The notes under the pieces: generated by a model | What the model saw: the letters and a program-made list of their open reading frames with translations, nothing else | Told to the model about the DNA's origin: nothing | Databases searched by the model: none | Source: Fragum whitleyi | Taxonomy: Eukaryota > Mollusca > Bivalvia > Cardiida > Cardiidae | Direction of reading: 5' to 3' | NCBI GenBank assembly: GCA_948146395.1 | Contig: OX411558.1 | Coordinates: 39,575,617-39,639,616, forward strand | Length of the DNA stretch: 64,000 bases | Shown: in pieces, positions 43,496-55,550 of the stretch | Layout of the letters: every line of letters begins with the position of its first letter | Numbering within the stretch: position 1 is the stretch's first letter | Program-made: the position numbers and the translations under genes

Positions 43496-44132
43496 TTCTT
43501 TTTTTACAATTTTTAGTGGATTATTTTTTTTTTCGTCTTTAAGAGATAAAAGCTGTGTTGCCAAACAAGCAATTTATTCACTCTACGCATTGTTTTCCAA
43601 AGAGACTATGGTACTGACTAAGAAAAACGTGTTTGAAGCCTTGGGCCAACACAGGGTGATACTGTATGGCAAAGATAAAGATAAAAAAGATATTAATATT
43701 TTGATATTTTTTCTAACCGGATTTATATAAAAGGATTTGCAATAGTGCATGACCGTATATATGATGTTATCACTTCTTTGAATTAAGGCTTTTTTAGATT
43801 TCACTTCATTCATTAGAGTCTAAAAAACGCCACATTTTAAACAGATTTTCTGTACTTAGGTTCTTGCGTTATAATGGATTTTTTTAAAAAAAATGCATGT
43901 TAATTACATTACTTTTTAAATTAACAAAATATCTATCTGTCGAGATATTCCGATGTTGGCCGTACTAATAATAAAGGGGAAACGCTCTCTTTCGGGCCAA
44001 GATAAATTGATTGCGTTGGTGATCAAAGCATCGTAACATCAGCTATAATAAGTGCAATTTTCACCCTTCATGCTTATATCAATCAATTGATGGGCGTATT
44101 TAATGCAGCATGATACGCTTAATTTGTTTGTT

Positions 44133-44300
44133 TGAATGGGTTTTACGCCGCTTTCAACAATTTCGCAGTTATATCGCGGCCGCCGGAGCACCTAATTATT
44201 TCTTTCACCTGTACTACCATTATACCCTTTCCTAGCCTCCGACTGCTATCTCACATCGGTTTACGATTATCTACCAATTGGTGAGAGACAAACGTCGGAA
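44133..44300 (-). mobile_element. SINE, 3' part, reversed
   Basis: 'gaatgggttttacgccgctt', 'gcggccgccggagcacctaa', 'cctagcctccgactgctatc', 'ttggtgagagacaaacgtcg'. The body is present but the tRNA-like head is lost. It is very similar to 63015..63180. Confidence 0.85.
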
Positions 44301-44379
44301 AGAATATTTGCCGCCAACAATGCGCTTAAGCGCATTCTGCGCAATGGAAATGATTAATCTTACATGTATACATTTATTA

Positions 44380-44766
44380 ACATCGTGAAATGGACAAGGT
44401 GAATAATTTTGGAATCATATTGTAATGCAATTGAGTGAGTGTGTGGAGCGAGTTTTTAGTGAATTTAATGGGAGGTAATCCAATATCTTAAATTTTGTTC
44501 AGGATGAACAAAATCAGCGATATGTATTACATTCCTTTAATAAACCAATCAGACGCTTAAAATTTCAACAATGTCGGTGAAATTTCGATTTTTTCTCGCT
44601 TTATTCATTTTGAAGTTAGTTGTTAATGTAATATCTTTAGTCATTTTGAGCGCTTTTGAATGGTTTGAGTGAGTGTTTGGAATGAATGAATGGAGCGCTG
44701 AGTAAGCGATTTAGAATGGTCTTGATTGGGATGAATGTCAATTTCACGATGTAACAAACTGTAACA
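44380..44766 (-). mobile_element. family B MITE, full length, reversed
   Basis: 'aacatcgtgaaatggacaag', palindrome 'gggaggtaatccaatatctt', 'aaaccaatcagacgcttaaa', then 'gtttggaatgaatgaatgga' and end 'cacgatgtaacaaactgta'. Confidence 0.85.
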
Positions 44767-45889
44767 GTATGATATTATAATCACAGAACGCGCTCCGAGA
44801 CCTTGTCTCTGTGCAGCAAGCTGATCCTAGTCGTGACTTAACACACTTATGCAAGTGTTGGAGATATGATGCGAAAAAACATTATCATTAAATACGAATT
44901 ACAAGTGCAACCGACAATAAGAGAAGTGTTGCCAATAATAGAGACCTTTCGAGGATATCCGCAAGAATTAAGATATCTCAAAGTTAATTCTAATTTAATG
45001 TTAAGCAATTACGTAATACCTTTCCGCTTAAAGAGGACAATCCGGAAGGCAGTTTATCCAAATGGAAATTATAATGTCTTAAGGTTCATGTAAAGAGTTT
45101 TTGAACCCATTTCAATGCTGCTTCCATTTACAAAAAGACAGTTTGCCCAGCTAAACAAAATATCAGATGAGCACAAGCAGTTGCACAACATAAGAGGACC
45201 TTTCTCATAACAATTTTGCCAAACCATTATGGAAGAGGGATATTTTATTAAAAAACAACAACTTCATTGCGGCTGGATTAACCTAGAATAGAATGTAGAC
45301 AAATGAACCTATTAGGTACTAACTACTATAACCTTAAATATAAAACTCGGTCTCAAAAGGCTCTTTTGGAACAACCAATTTCCTTTTTTTGTCAACATAC
45401 ATGTCAAACCGGTTTGGTCTGTTGTTAAAATAAATGTTAGGTATGGTTGAACATCACACCATAATATTGTACAATATTTTCTGAGATTTATTTCAATTTT
45501 AAGTTTTTTGAAGTCAATGACTATAACAAAGAACTATATATTCATCATTTTGTGACATAGAAATTGATATATTTCCAAACAACCTTACATAAATTATTTA
45601 TGTCTATTTATGTTGTGATAACACGCCATACCTTACATAGATCTACACGTTTACAAAAATAGAATAACATATGTCTTTATAAATAAGCCAAATTAAATTA
45701 CTTTCATAACTATGTTTTGGGTCCGAGTTTTATAACAACGGTTGTAGTAGTACCTGGATATTACTTGAGCCTGTATTTTTTCAAAATATATAGCGAATAA
45801 GAAAAAACAACAGTAGAAACAACTCTACATCGCTTTCAGAGAAATTGACATATCAGGAAGTCGATCTTATTAAATTAAGCCAATAAATT
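44767..45889. other. gene-free stretch
   Basis: No exon or element recognised. The 75-codon ORF at 44866 has no family I know and no splice context. Confidence 0.35.
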
Positions 45890-46040
45890 CGTATTATAAT
45901 TTGATCGATTTGAACTAACTGTTGACCGTCTTGATCGATTCCGAATGTTTTCTAAAGGTTTAGAGGTTAGAGGTTAGGTTTCTAAAGTGCTTAGAATGAT
46001 TGAATGGAGCGCCGAGTGAGCGATTTAGAATGGTAGATGC
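45890..46040 (-). mobile_element. family B MITE, left-arm fragment, reversed
   Basis: 'agaatgattgaatggagcgc' and 'cgagtgagcgatttagaatg' mark the reversed left arm. A phrase 'aggtttagaggttagaggtt' with internal repeats lies in the middle. The terminal repeat is missing. Confidence 0.6.
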
Positions 46041-46439
46041 GAAGAGAGTTGCCTTTTTTTCGAATAAGCCCGTAAACAGCAAACTGTGAGTATTTCTGAA
46101 TGGTATATATCGAGTAACATTAACAGAAGAACGTTTTCCATTAGTAAATCTGCCTCAGCAATATGAACGATTCTTTAAATTGTAAACAATGAGCATAAAA
46201 CCTTCAGATGTATTCACAAAACTTCAATGATGTTGCAAAAGTTACTTGATATGTTTGACCCAAATATTTTCGATCATTTGACACAAAACTAGTCTATTTG
46301 ACACACTTTCTTGCTTTTTTTCTCAACTAGACCTAGTTGTGAGGAATTTGATGGGAGATCCGATCTTAAGATTGCATTGAATTTACTGTAGTAACTATGC
46401 CTTAGTTTGTAGATTAATAGACTTCCAAACTGATGTCCG

Positions 46440-47245
46440 TGGTCGAGAGGTAGAGCGTCGGCTGTTAGTCCAAGAGATGAGATTCTCGGCGTTTGCTATC
46501 GATCTAAGTTCTCTTCTTGGCCCATACATACGGCGCGAGTGCTGCTTTATGTTTGGAAGCAGAATCAAGACTTATGAGTCTAAGTTGTGGGAATTTGTGT
46601 CCCAATCGATGTAAAATAATTATTTTCAAACCATACAAGAGGGTTCGATCCTCGGCAATAGCACGTATCCTTTCCAGCATGTCCCTGACCAATGACTAAA
46701 TAACTGTAAACCTAATTGGCAGAGCTGTGGAAATACGAGTTTTCTCCACTTGTCCCTTGACAAGTAAAAGCGGATTTTCTACTTGTCCAGGATCAAAATG
46801 AACTTTTCCGCTACAGAGTAAATAGAAAAAAATGAAAAAAAATATTGCTTTTTGATGAAGAAAATGCTGGTATCCAGCATTTTCTTCATTAAAAACAATG
46901 TTTTCTACCCTACGATATGAACATTAGGATGATTTCTCTCTTAATTCTTTTAAGTAACATTCAAAGATTTGCCCTGGTATTTACTTGTCCTTGGACAAGT
47001 GGCTTAGAAAAATTTACTTGTCCGCAGTACAAAAGCCCGAGTCGGACAAGTCGGGCATGGGAATTCCACACTCCTGCAATTGGGATAAAATATGGAGGAT
47101 ATGAAGGGTGCAATTATACTGCTGGTGCCAGAAATTATTGCTAGGTGTTCCAGCCGCCGCGATGAAAGTGAAAATTGGTGAAAATTGGTGAAAGCAGCGT
47201 TTAACTCCATCCAAAATACAAACAACAAACAAACAAACATCCCCA
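46440..47245 (+). mobile_element. SINE split by inserted sequence
   Basis: Head 'gtggtcgagaggtagagcgt', B-box region 'agggttcgatcctcggcaat', body 'cacgtatcctttccagcatg' and tail 'aggtgttccagccgccgcga' with 'gtgaaagcagcgtttaactc' are all in the same order. However, about 150 bp separate A-box from B-box and a roughly 330-bp foldback splits body from tail. A short 'gtgaaaattg' repeat and an AAACAAAC tail follow. Confidence 0.65.
46735..47062. mobile_element. foldback element nested in the SINE
   Basis: Outer arms carry 'cacttgtcccttgacaagta' and 'tacttgtccttggacaagtg'. The exact centre at 46858..46893 is 'gatgaagaaaatgctgg' TAT 'ccagcattttcttcat', extended by imperfect pairing for about 15 more bases. 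The motif ACTTGTCC is repeated in both arms. Confidence 0.65.
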
Positions 47246-47465
47246 ATATCGTAAATGTTTCGTATGAGTTGTCTAAAAGAGACTATTCCACTATAGTTCC
47301 GCAAGAAAGAGTGAGGTTAGAGAAACCGTTATTTCCTATCATTTTCAATGTAAAATTGATCTTTGATCACTCACTTGAAATTGCAGATCTATATATCTTT
47401 TTGGTTGACAAATGAAATGTCATGAAAAACATGTATCCATCATTCTATTTCGCATTCGAAATAAA

Positions 47466-47560
47466 AGCGTTCGCTTAACGTTTTATAAATGGTAATCGGT
47501 TTTGCACGCATTTTTTGCGTGCAAAGCCGAGAACCATATTTAAACGTGCACGAAGGCTTC
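47466..47560. repeat. diverged family A-like hairpin
   Basis: 'taaatggtaatcggttttgc' with 'acgcattttttgcgtgcaaa' and 'gccgagaaccatatttaaac' forms a hairpin similar in layout to the family A core. Confidence 0.5.
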
Positions 47561-48050
47561 ATAAAAGTGCTGCTTTTTTTCATAACAAAAAGGGTTCACA
47601 TTTTTCGAGAAGGGTCTCTGTTTTGAAATGTTACCCGATCGGTATTAAATTTCCAATTTGTTCAGTTACGTCAGGCGATCACTCGACAATTTTGTGTCTT
47701 TATCAAAGTCATCTCATAGTTATTAGAGTGTAGCAAAAACCTGTCGAACCACGTGTCAAAGTCGGCGTGTGGGGCAACAAACCGACGTTTTTTGTTGTTT
47801 TTTGTATATCTAAATTTGTAAGCTTCACTGCTTCTTTGATATGAACTTTGATCTTGAATGTTTGTGGTTTTACCAGGATACGAGAAAACTGGAAGAAATG
47901 TCGGCTCAGTTTAAGATTGATTGATTGTTTGGGTTGTTTGCGCCAACATATTGAAATTAGATTGCACAGGCTGGATGGCCTACCCATGACTCCGTGCTGT
48001 TTCTCAGTCGGCAAATGGCACGATTTGATACCTAGAGATCCCGGCATCGA

Positions 48051-48455
48051 GTACAGTTTAGAACATAATTTAATCGACCCTCAATCCGATCAAATTCTAC
48101 ATCACTTGTTCAGCGCTAGATTCATTCATTTCAGACACTCACTCAAATTGATCTAAAACGCTCCGAAATCAGAGAATCAGAGAACATTTAGAAATTGTAC
48201 AAGACTGTCAACATTTAATTCAAATCCATCAAATTACTCTACGATTTGGCTGATGTTGATTTAAAGTGTCTGCTGATTGGTCCATGAAGACATATTCATA
48301 CAGAAAAGTACGTTAATTTTATTTATTGGGAGATGAATATCGATAATTTCGACTTGTCTCAAATTTCATTCAAAACTCGCTCCACACAATCAATATATTT
48401 CCGCAATAATTCCAAAAATATTCAATATTATAATTTCACGATGTTTTTAACTTTA
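48051..48455 (+). mobile_element. family B MITE, diverged
   Basis: 'gtacagtttagaacataatt', 'attcatttcagacactcact', 'gtctgctgattggtccatga' and 'aaaactcgctccacacaatc', ending 'atttcacgatgtttttaact'. The central palindrome is shortened to 'gggagatgaatatcgataat'. Confidence 0.7.
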
Positions 48456-48474
48456 TGACAACTAACTGATGAGC

Positions 48475-48625
48475 GGACTTAGTTGGGAACGCGCTTGACT
48501 CCATTGTAAGGGGTCCCTGGTTCGAACTACCTCTTCTCAAATCTCACTGGTGAGAATTTAAGCAGAGGCCCTGTCTCCGTGTGCCCTTAGATGTTGATTG
48601 GGACATAAAACCCCAACCACATGCA
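48475..48625 (+). mobile_element. SINE of a second family
   Basis: Head 'gcggacttagttgggaacgc' and B-box 'ccctggttcgaactacctct', body 'ctgtctccgtgtgcccttag', and end 'gacataaaaccccaaccaca'. The 3' tail differs from the main SINE family. Confidence 0.6.
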
Positions 48626-48987
48626 ACCAACATTTAACCGTCTACACGAACTTCGTTCTTATATTTGAAAAATGCTACTTTAAAGACGAGTATTTTGGGG
48701 GAAAACAACTCAGCTAAATAGACACCCACTCCATTGAACTAATGACCTCCCTAAATCAGAATGATAAACGATATGCTTAGAATTCTGTCTAGTTTATTTT
48801 AAATACTATTTTCGGAGAAAAATGCTCGTAACCACTTTCAGAATATACACATAGACTGATTGTTTAGCACATATATCAATGGTGTATCCATGGTGTTTAT
48901 TGAAAAGAAGAACATTGCACTTGTTCATTGTTTATTTATCAAAATAGTTTCACTTAAGAAAGAAGGTTTTTAGGATAACTTTGAATT

Positions 48988-49226
48988 AAGCATGTGCGTG
49001 ACATTTCCAACAATGTCACATTGGCGCAAAGCAAAGCCCCTGACCAGCCTGTGCAGCCGCACAGTCTGATCAGGGTCTTGGCCATGCGTTCTGTAGACAT
49101 ATATGGCGAAACCTCTCTCTTCAGGAAGACAGCAAATATTCTGATTGTATTCTATGAATGTATAGACTGTAAACTTTATGTCCATTACAAATACATGAAA
49201 TTGTTGGAAATCACACGTACAGGCTC
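48988..49226. mobile_element. family D element, full length
   Basis: 'catgtgcgtgacatttccaa' and 'ttgttggaaatcacacgtac' ends; inner 'agcctgtgcagccgcacagt'. The short ORFs on both strands lie within it. Confidence 0.85.
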
Positions 49227-49291
49227 AATTGACTTTTACTTCCCCTTTAATTTTCATACACCATTCGAGAGACGGGACGAATTATGCGGAC

Positions 49292-49552
49292 ATAGGCGTA
49301 TCTAGGTCCGACTTTGAAATTTATACGCACTCAGAAAGTGACCAACATAGAATATATTGGATAAAGGCGATATGTGGACTGCGACAAAAGATGAATGTCC
49401 TTCGTCCCCTCCTTTTCTATGATTTGAGCATTGGTGAATAATCAAAACATAAGTTGTAGTTTCGATGTAATGATGATTCATCAGCCATATATTTCAACAG
49501 AGGATTATTTCTTTTACGCACTTGCGCAAATTGTTATATGGGAGTAACGCCC
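49292..49552 (-). mobile_element. family M element, reversed
   Basis: 'ataggcgtatctaggtccga', 'gaaatttatacgcactcaga', 'gtttcgatgtaatgatgatt' and end 'atgggagtaacgcc'. It matches 3969..4257 in reverse. Confidence 0.7.
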
Positions 49553-50195
49553 TTGACCCGAGGTTTGCGTAAGTCCGGCGTCCTGGTCAGCGGGCGGCGT
49601 CTACTTCTTTGTCCGGGGCTTACGTGTAACTCTGTCATCTTACCTTCGATTGATTTGAAACTTGGCCGTAAGTTTTTTTCTTATGATTACGAATTGTCTT
49701 GCTGACGAACTATTTACTCTAACTAGCTTAACGTTTTAGTTATTTCCCCTTGTTGTTTTTTATACTTTCACTTCCAGCAGTGAAACGGGCTTATCTTGTG
49801 ACAATTTGCCACATTTTAAGTGTCGGATTCTTTAACTAAATGTTTGCATTTTCTCAAATTCTATTACGCACCAACACAAATACGACATATTTAACGATGT
49901 CAGTCTGTCCATCATTTGCCTTGTAAATAAATATTGGACTGTATATCCAAAAATATTATTGTAATAATCTTTAGTTATATTCTTAGAAATTCATTTAACA
50001 ATCTAAAGTGGTGTTTCAAAATCAGGCTCAAAAATTGTCTGAATCTTGGTGTTATTCCTTTCGACTTTCGTTAGAAATTTAAGATTATTGGGATGCGACA
50101 TTGTAAAAGGCCCAAGGTGGCCTTTTTTGTCTTACTACGTGCCGCTTTTATAACGGATAACCATTGGTTAAAATCTTACCGGAATTTAATTTCAG
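49553..50195. other. gene-free stretch
   Basis: 'gtccggcgtcctggtcagcg' and 'cttaccttcgattgatttga' at 49570..49670 recall dispersed repeat sequence, but no second copy is present here for comparison. Otherwise nothing recognised. Confidence 0.35.
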
Positions 50196-50315
50196 CCATT
50201 TGGTACAATTGGACGAAATTATCAATTATGTTTTACCCCCTTTTAAGCTCAATTTCACTTGGAAATCATTTTAAATCATCCACCTTGTCAATTTCACGGT
50301 GTTACTCACTGTACT
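50196..50315 (+). mobile_element. family B MITE, right half (variant centre)
   Basis: 'acaattggacgaaattatca', 'gttttacccccttttaagct' and end 'atttcacggtgttactcact'. It belongs with the variant at 35295. Confidence 0.7.
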
Positions 50316-50867
50316 AAAGATCCCATCCTTGAACTGGTTATCAAAGCGACTTAGCATCAACAACAATAACTAATAAACCACGTTTTTATTGAGGTCACGT
50401 GATAACAATCGTTTTCGTAATTTCGGGTTGACAGTACAGTACAGTTGACCTACTATAGTAATGTCAATTTAAAAAGTTTCTTTTTTATAAAAGTAGTGGA
50501 CAGAAGAGCATATAATCCTGGTTTAAAAGCCTCAATTATAAACGATATTGGCAAAATCGACTATGATATTGACCCAATATTCAATATAGCCACCCTCTCA
50601 CTGTCAATGATGTTGATAAGAACAGAACAGAAAAGAATAGAACATATCCTTTATTACGTCCAGGTGTAACAATGCACATTGAGGACAAATACATAATAGC
50701 AATTATATTGACAAAATCTACAAAATCCACAAATCGCGCGTAAATTATCAATTAAATTGCCAATCTCGAAGATTGGCAATTTCATTGGTAATTTATGATT
50801 CAATAGAAATGGCAATGATATTTGTCGTTCATGGACCAGGTAACGCATTGTTGGAAATATTTTCATT

Positions 50868-51335
50868 TAACAACATCGTATAATTGACAAATTAAATAAT
50901 TTTGAAATTATCTCGGAATGATATTGATCGAGTGTGTGGATCGAGTTTTGAAAGAAATTTAAGGGAGATAATACATCATCTCTTATGGGATCCCAAATGG
51001 GACGAAATTAGCAACAATTTATTACATCCCTTTAAAAGAAAACGCCGTTCTTGCAAAGTTGGGTTTCCTCACGCACAAATCAGTCGTTTTAAATTCTATA
51101 CAAGCCAAAAAAAATCGTGGAACAATTTGATAGGCTTCGGTGAAATGTTGTTTTTTTTTTTCATCGTTTTCGAATTGATTTAGCGATTTTGGAGAGTTTT
51201 AGTGATTTGAGTGACTGTTTGGAATGAATGAATGAATTAGTGAGTGAATGGATGTATGAATGGAGCGCTGAGTGGGCTATTCAGAGCGGTTTTGATCGAG
51301 GTGAATGTCAATATAACGATGTTCTAATTTGAACA
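50868..51335 (-). mobile_element. family B MITE, reversed (variant centre)
   Basis: 'tttaacaacatcgtataatt', 'gatcgagtgtgtggatcgag', centre 'tgggatcccaaatgggacga', left arm 'gtgactgtttggaatgaatg' and end 'gtcaatataacgatgttcta'. The left arm carries an expanded AATG-type stretch at 51215..51265. Confidence 0.75.
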
Positions 51336-51385
51336 TGTGCCGCCTGGATGCAATTAAAAATAACGACAATAATTCTTAATTCAAC

Positions 51386-52018
51386 TTTTTAGCTCACCTA
51401 AGCATACTTTTCAGCCAAACCTAGCTATTAGGATCACTCGGACTACCTCGTCCGTCGTGCGTCGTCCATCGCCAACAATTTAAACGTCTTCTTTTCTAAA
51501 ACCGCTCGGTCGATTCCAATGATATTTTGCCAGAATGTTCCCCATTTCAAAAATTGTTCGCGTTATTTTGATTGGCCCATAAATTTTGAGTCCGAAATCT
51601 TTGAACGATATTTCATCCTGAACAACAAGGCTGATTTCAATTAAACTTTATTAGAATGTTCCTTGGGTGATCTTCTTTAAAACTTGTTCGCGTAATTATG
51701 ATTGGCCCACAAATATGTGCGTGACAGGGCGTGGCTTATTTTGAGCCCGAAATCTTTCAACGGCATGTTCTCCTAAACCACTGGGCTGATTTCAATTAAT
51801 CTTTACCAGAACGTTCCTATGGTGACCCTTATCAAAAAAGGAAATTTTTAGACATCTTCTCCTCAATATCCAATGGGTAGGCATTTAGAAATCTTTGAAT
51901 AACTTCCCCTTTTGTACAAATAGGCCAATGTGAATGAAACTTTGCCAGAAAGTTACTTGATCCACTGAATTAATAAACTCAGGTGAGCGGTTTAGGGCCA
52001 TTCTTGCCCCCTTGTTTA
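51386..52018 (+). mobile_element. AGCTCACCT...AGGTGAGC dispersed element, full length
   Basis: Left end 'tttttagctcacctaagcat', right end 'aataaactcaggtgagcggt' followed by 'ttagggccattcttgccccc'. The inside has at least three related units with 'gctgatttcaattaaacttt', 'gctgatttcaattaatcttt' and 'agaatgttccttgggtgatc'. The terminal AGCTCACCT and AGGTGAGC are inverted. This layout (GTCCGTCGTGCGTCGTCC near the left, tandem 'aaccactgggctgatttcaa' units) is known to me as a widespread molluscan repeat, but I cannot name its class. Confidence 0.7.
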
Positions 52019-52394
52019 CATCATATAGATCATTGTCTAGGAAAAAAAGGGCGAAACAAAGCCTGTGGACTTTTGCCTTTTTGGCAACCAGCCTTTTCAT
52101 GAAAAAAAGCAAGCTTTCCAAGGTTGATTGCTACATCAAAGAAAAAAAAAATCGAATACTTAACTTTGCTGTTAACGTGAACAATAAAAATGGCAGTACC
52201 AGGTTAAGAAGGTTGCTTTATTATTATAATATCAAAATCATATAATTTATAGACCCATATAGATCGAATCAGAACTTTATATGCAAAAAGAATGGTATTA
52301 AAAGTATCAGCATTTTATGCTTATATTAAGCTTATTGTGCTCTGCTGTTACAATTTAAATGATAACGAAAGACATATAAAGTTAAAAACCTCAT

Positions 52395-52530
52395 TAAACC
52401 GACCACTCGAAATCATTACATAAAGTACGAGTCGCTCACTTAATAGGGCTTAATTCACTTGTTCCAAGCACTCAGTCAAATTATTCAGATACGCTCCAAA
52501 ACTCATCCGAAATAACCAAAGAATCTTTCA
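52395..52530 (+). mobile_element. family B MITE, left-arm fragment
   Basis: 'gagtcgctcacttaataggg', 'ccaagcactcagtcaaatta' and 'cagatacgctccaaaactca' are diverged left-arm sequence. Confidence 0.5.
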
Positions 52531-52579
52531 TAATGCTTCACAACTTTATGAAAAAATATTAAATAGATAATAAATATAT

Positions 52580-52998
52580 AGAGGATATCAAATGAGTGGT
52601 CATTGAATACCGAATTTATTAAACGAGTAATCTATAAACAGATAAAAATGAAGCTGTGCTGAGTGTTTATCTGTTCTAGATGACGAGTTAATAAATTCGG
52701 TATTTCATGAGCACAAATTTGATATTCTTTTTATAATATGACCTTCTTTTTTTTTTAATAAAAACAAGGAAATTACTATACTTGTCGATTTCAAATTAAT
52801 CCGCGAAACATATTACGCCGTTTGCGAAATGACGTCAGCAAATACATTATGACGTCATTTTTAAAACAAAAATATAACGTTGCTATACATTCTTAGCTCA
52901 TATGCATAGTTATTCCACTTGTGTAATAACACTCGTGTAATATCCAAAATTTTCAACGAGGTTACTTCACTCCCGTGACGCAGGTCATATTATAAATC
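52580..52998. mobile_element. family J compound element
   Basis: The hairpin 'tgaataccgaatttattaaa' / 'taataaattcggtatttcat' is followed by a section bounded by 'tttataatatgacc' and 'aggtcatattataaatcatg'. It is the same as 27172..27574, with a T-run of about 13 at 52748. Confidence 0.75.
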
Positions 52999-54453
52999 AT
53001 GTTATTATATTGTTTTTATGAAAGGGGTTGTTTGGTGCGGATCCCCTGTCTCATGTTTTTTTTTCTTTTTATTTGAAAGGCCAGTGACAATGATACCATT
53101 AGAGAGCCATTTATTATCACTTGTACTAGGCCGAAGGCTCGAAACCATTTTGTTTACCGAGAGTGTTACTATATATGGAGACACAGACAAAAGATTTATT
53201 TACAAAGATGTTATTTATTGGACACTTGATTTTTGTTTATTTTGATTTTCATTGACTTTAAACCGTTAGGACAGACATTAAATCTCAAAGAAAACAAATA
53301 TAATAACGATAGAAAATAGAATGTAGTTCAACTTGTCAGACTACTAGGCTAGTGGAATATTACAATTTTCAAAGTTGGCAAAATTTAATCTGGGAACTTA
53401 CAAAAATGTAGCTTTCGTTGGAACTTTGAGTCCATTTTGCGGTATCGGTGTTGATGCGAAAAAGAAACCTTCACTTTTTCTCTAATTTTGCCATTGCTTA
53501 AGCGAAATACAGAGGTCTCGCGATATTTCGAATACACACGGGACTGACCAATTTGTTCGAGTCATCGCATGATTCGAGTTAATGCCAGTACACAAAATTG
53601 TCCTCTTATCAAAACGTCATTGCGTTTTAAACTTACATTTGAATATTTAGCCATCAAAATATGCCTTGCGTATATAAATTACACCATGAGAAATAGCAAC
53701 ATCAAATATGAAATGTCAAACTCTGGTTTAAAACGATTTTTTATTAATCAAACGATTTAAATTTGTCAAATCGTTACCTTTGGAAAGTCTTCTGAAATCG
53801 ATTAAGGTAAGAGTTGCATGGCGTCAATGTTACTAGTGTATGTTCTCTGTACATTGGTCACGAAATGACACAATCAAAGGTCTGGCAATTTTAATGAGAG
53901 GTACTATAACAAGCAGATACTTCCTTTATTACAAAGTTTTCGTACCTATACTTTCTCATTGACAACGTTTGAGACTTTTTATCAATCAGAAGTAATGCAA
54001 GGTTGCAAGTAATTCCTTCCTTTCTGACATTGTTTTCTTGAGAGCCATTTTTCTCGGCACCTCAAATCATTATATTGTAAGGATAATCCCGTAATAGGCA
54101 ACGCTTATCATCGGCGATCAAAATATTGAAACTACAGCTGAGAAAAGGTGTAATTTTGATGTTTCGGTGGTCAATCTTATATCTTTCTGTATAAAGGATT
54201 GGGTTTTCTCGAATTTCGTATAGGAACGGTGATTATGATTATGCCCAGAACTTTAACGAGAAGTCATACTTTTTTATCGGCATAATTTTAGGCGTATGAC
54301 TGCAAATGTCCTTCACTTGACTGCGCGTGAAAATGATAATTTGCTGAATGACCAACGAGAAATTGTTCCAAAGTATCAAAATCATTTCTGGTCATTCAAT
54401 TCCCGTCAATAACACTTTAATGGTGAATAAGTATGGCATACAAAAAGCTGTAA
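52999..54453. other. gene-free stretch
   Basis: Only the inverted motif N (54113..54175: 'gcgatcaaaatattgaaact') was recognised. The ORFs at 53018 and 53569 have no domain signal. Confidence 0.4.
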
Positions 54454-54711
54454 AACCTGCAATGCGTATTTGTTATTTCACCTAATCGTAGAGAATACCT
54501 TAAGGTAGTGGACCCGTAATAGTTCCGCAACATTTTGGACCACATATTCTTTCACAATGTTAACCGAGGTTTGCTAATGAAACTCATTAGGAAACCTCGG
54601 TTAAACACTGTTAAAGTTCAATACCTCTGAGATGTTGCAAAAATATTACGGGTCCACTACCTTAAGGTATTCTCTACGATTAGGTGAAATAACAAATACG
54701 CATTGCAGGTT
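54454..54711. mobile_element. family C MITE within a longer exact inverted repeat
   Basis: The family C element (TTAAGGTAGTGGACCCGTAA to its reverse complement, about 54500..54667) is flanked on both sides by copies of the same sequence in opposite orientation. The left flank has 'aacctgcaatgcgtatttgt' and 'tatttcacctaatcgtagag'; the right flank is its reverse complement. I see no mismatch over about 45 bases per side. Total span is 258 bp. Confidence 0.85.
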
Positions 54712-55550
54712 AATTTCGACGCAAAACATTAGATGTCAGAAAAGTGCGTAACCCTTTGCTCGAGGGAATGCAATAAAATATTACCACAGGACTGAGATTG
54801 CTGCTCGATCGATCGAGCAATCGCGTTTTCGAGTAAGTACAGTAATAACCAACAAGAAAAAAGAGGAAGACGCGTCGGGACCGGAAAGCGAGTTCGAGCC
54901 TTCGCATGAATTCGAGGTAACGCGAGCCCAATGTATGTGTACACGCGAATCGAAATCTGTTTTCCGTGCCAAATAAATCAAACTGGAATAGATCTTGGAG
55001 ACCAATGTGGAAGAACTTTGTCCTCTTTATCCTTAGTTTTCAACCAAACTGCAGATTTTATTCTAATTTCGCTATAGGGTGACACCAACTGTTGAAAGAT
55101 TAAATGAGCCATACGAGCAACAATTCTAGTCAATAGAAACGAACTAAGTGTCCGATGTAACAAATTGCACCATGTGCACATTGAAGATTTGGAGCAAAAT
55201 TTGTGGACTAATCGTAACACATGAACGCCCAATACATGTATTTTCCTTCATTATATAATTGAGGCTGTTAAAAGCTTATGCAAGGCGCCAAATGAAATAT
55301 ACTTCTACATCTGGATATTTTAATGACGGACATTTTTAAAGACAAAAAAATCAAACAAACAAACAAAAACCCGAATTAAGAAATAGAATTGATACAAGGG
55401 ATAGATATGTATCAAGCAGAACTCTTATGGTGTCCGTTGACGAGGGGCAGAGGATTGTGGACAGGAGGTCTAGAGACCGAACCCCGGGATTAGTATCGTT
55501 CTTATCTGTTTCCATGGCACTAAAGCACAAATCGGTGCGGGTTCATTTAC

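Noticed and set aside
42954..43730. 258-codon open frame, the longest in the window
   Set aside because: It runs through a CT-rich low-complexity tract and is mostly Ser/Leu; no domain, no splice context, and it reflects composition rather than selection.
44866..45093. 75-codon ORF with lysine/arginine-rich composition
   Set aside because: No known family, no splice or promoter context, ordinary length for AT-rich intergenic DNA.
47877..47924. Possible last exon (DTRKLEEMSAQFKID then stop) after an acceptor-like site
   Set aside because: Only 15 codons, no partner exon, and a SINE-tail-like 'gattgattgattg' begins at its end.
48994..49305. 103-codon ORF
   Set aside because: Covers a family D element; similar ORFs appear in other copies only by chance.
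54729..55232. Overlapping minus-strand ORFs in a GC-richer patch
   Set aside because: Three frames are open at once and none shows a domain; I could not choose a coding frame.
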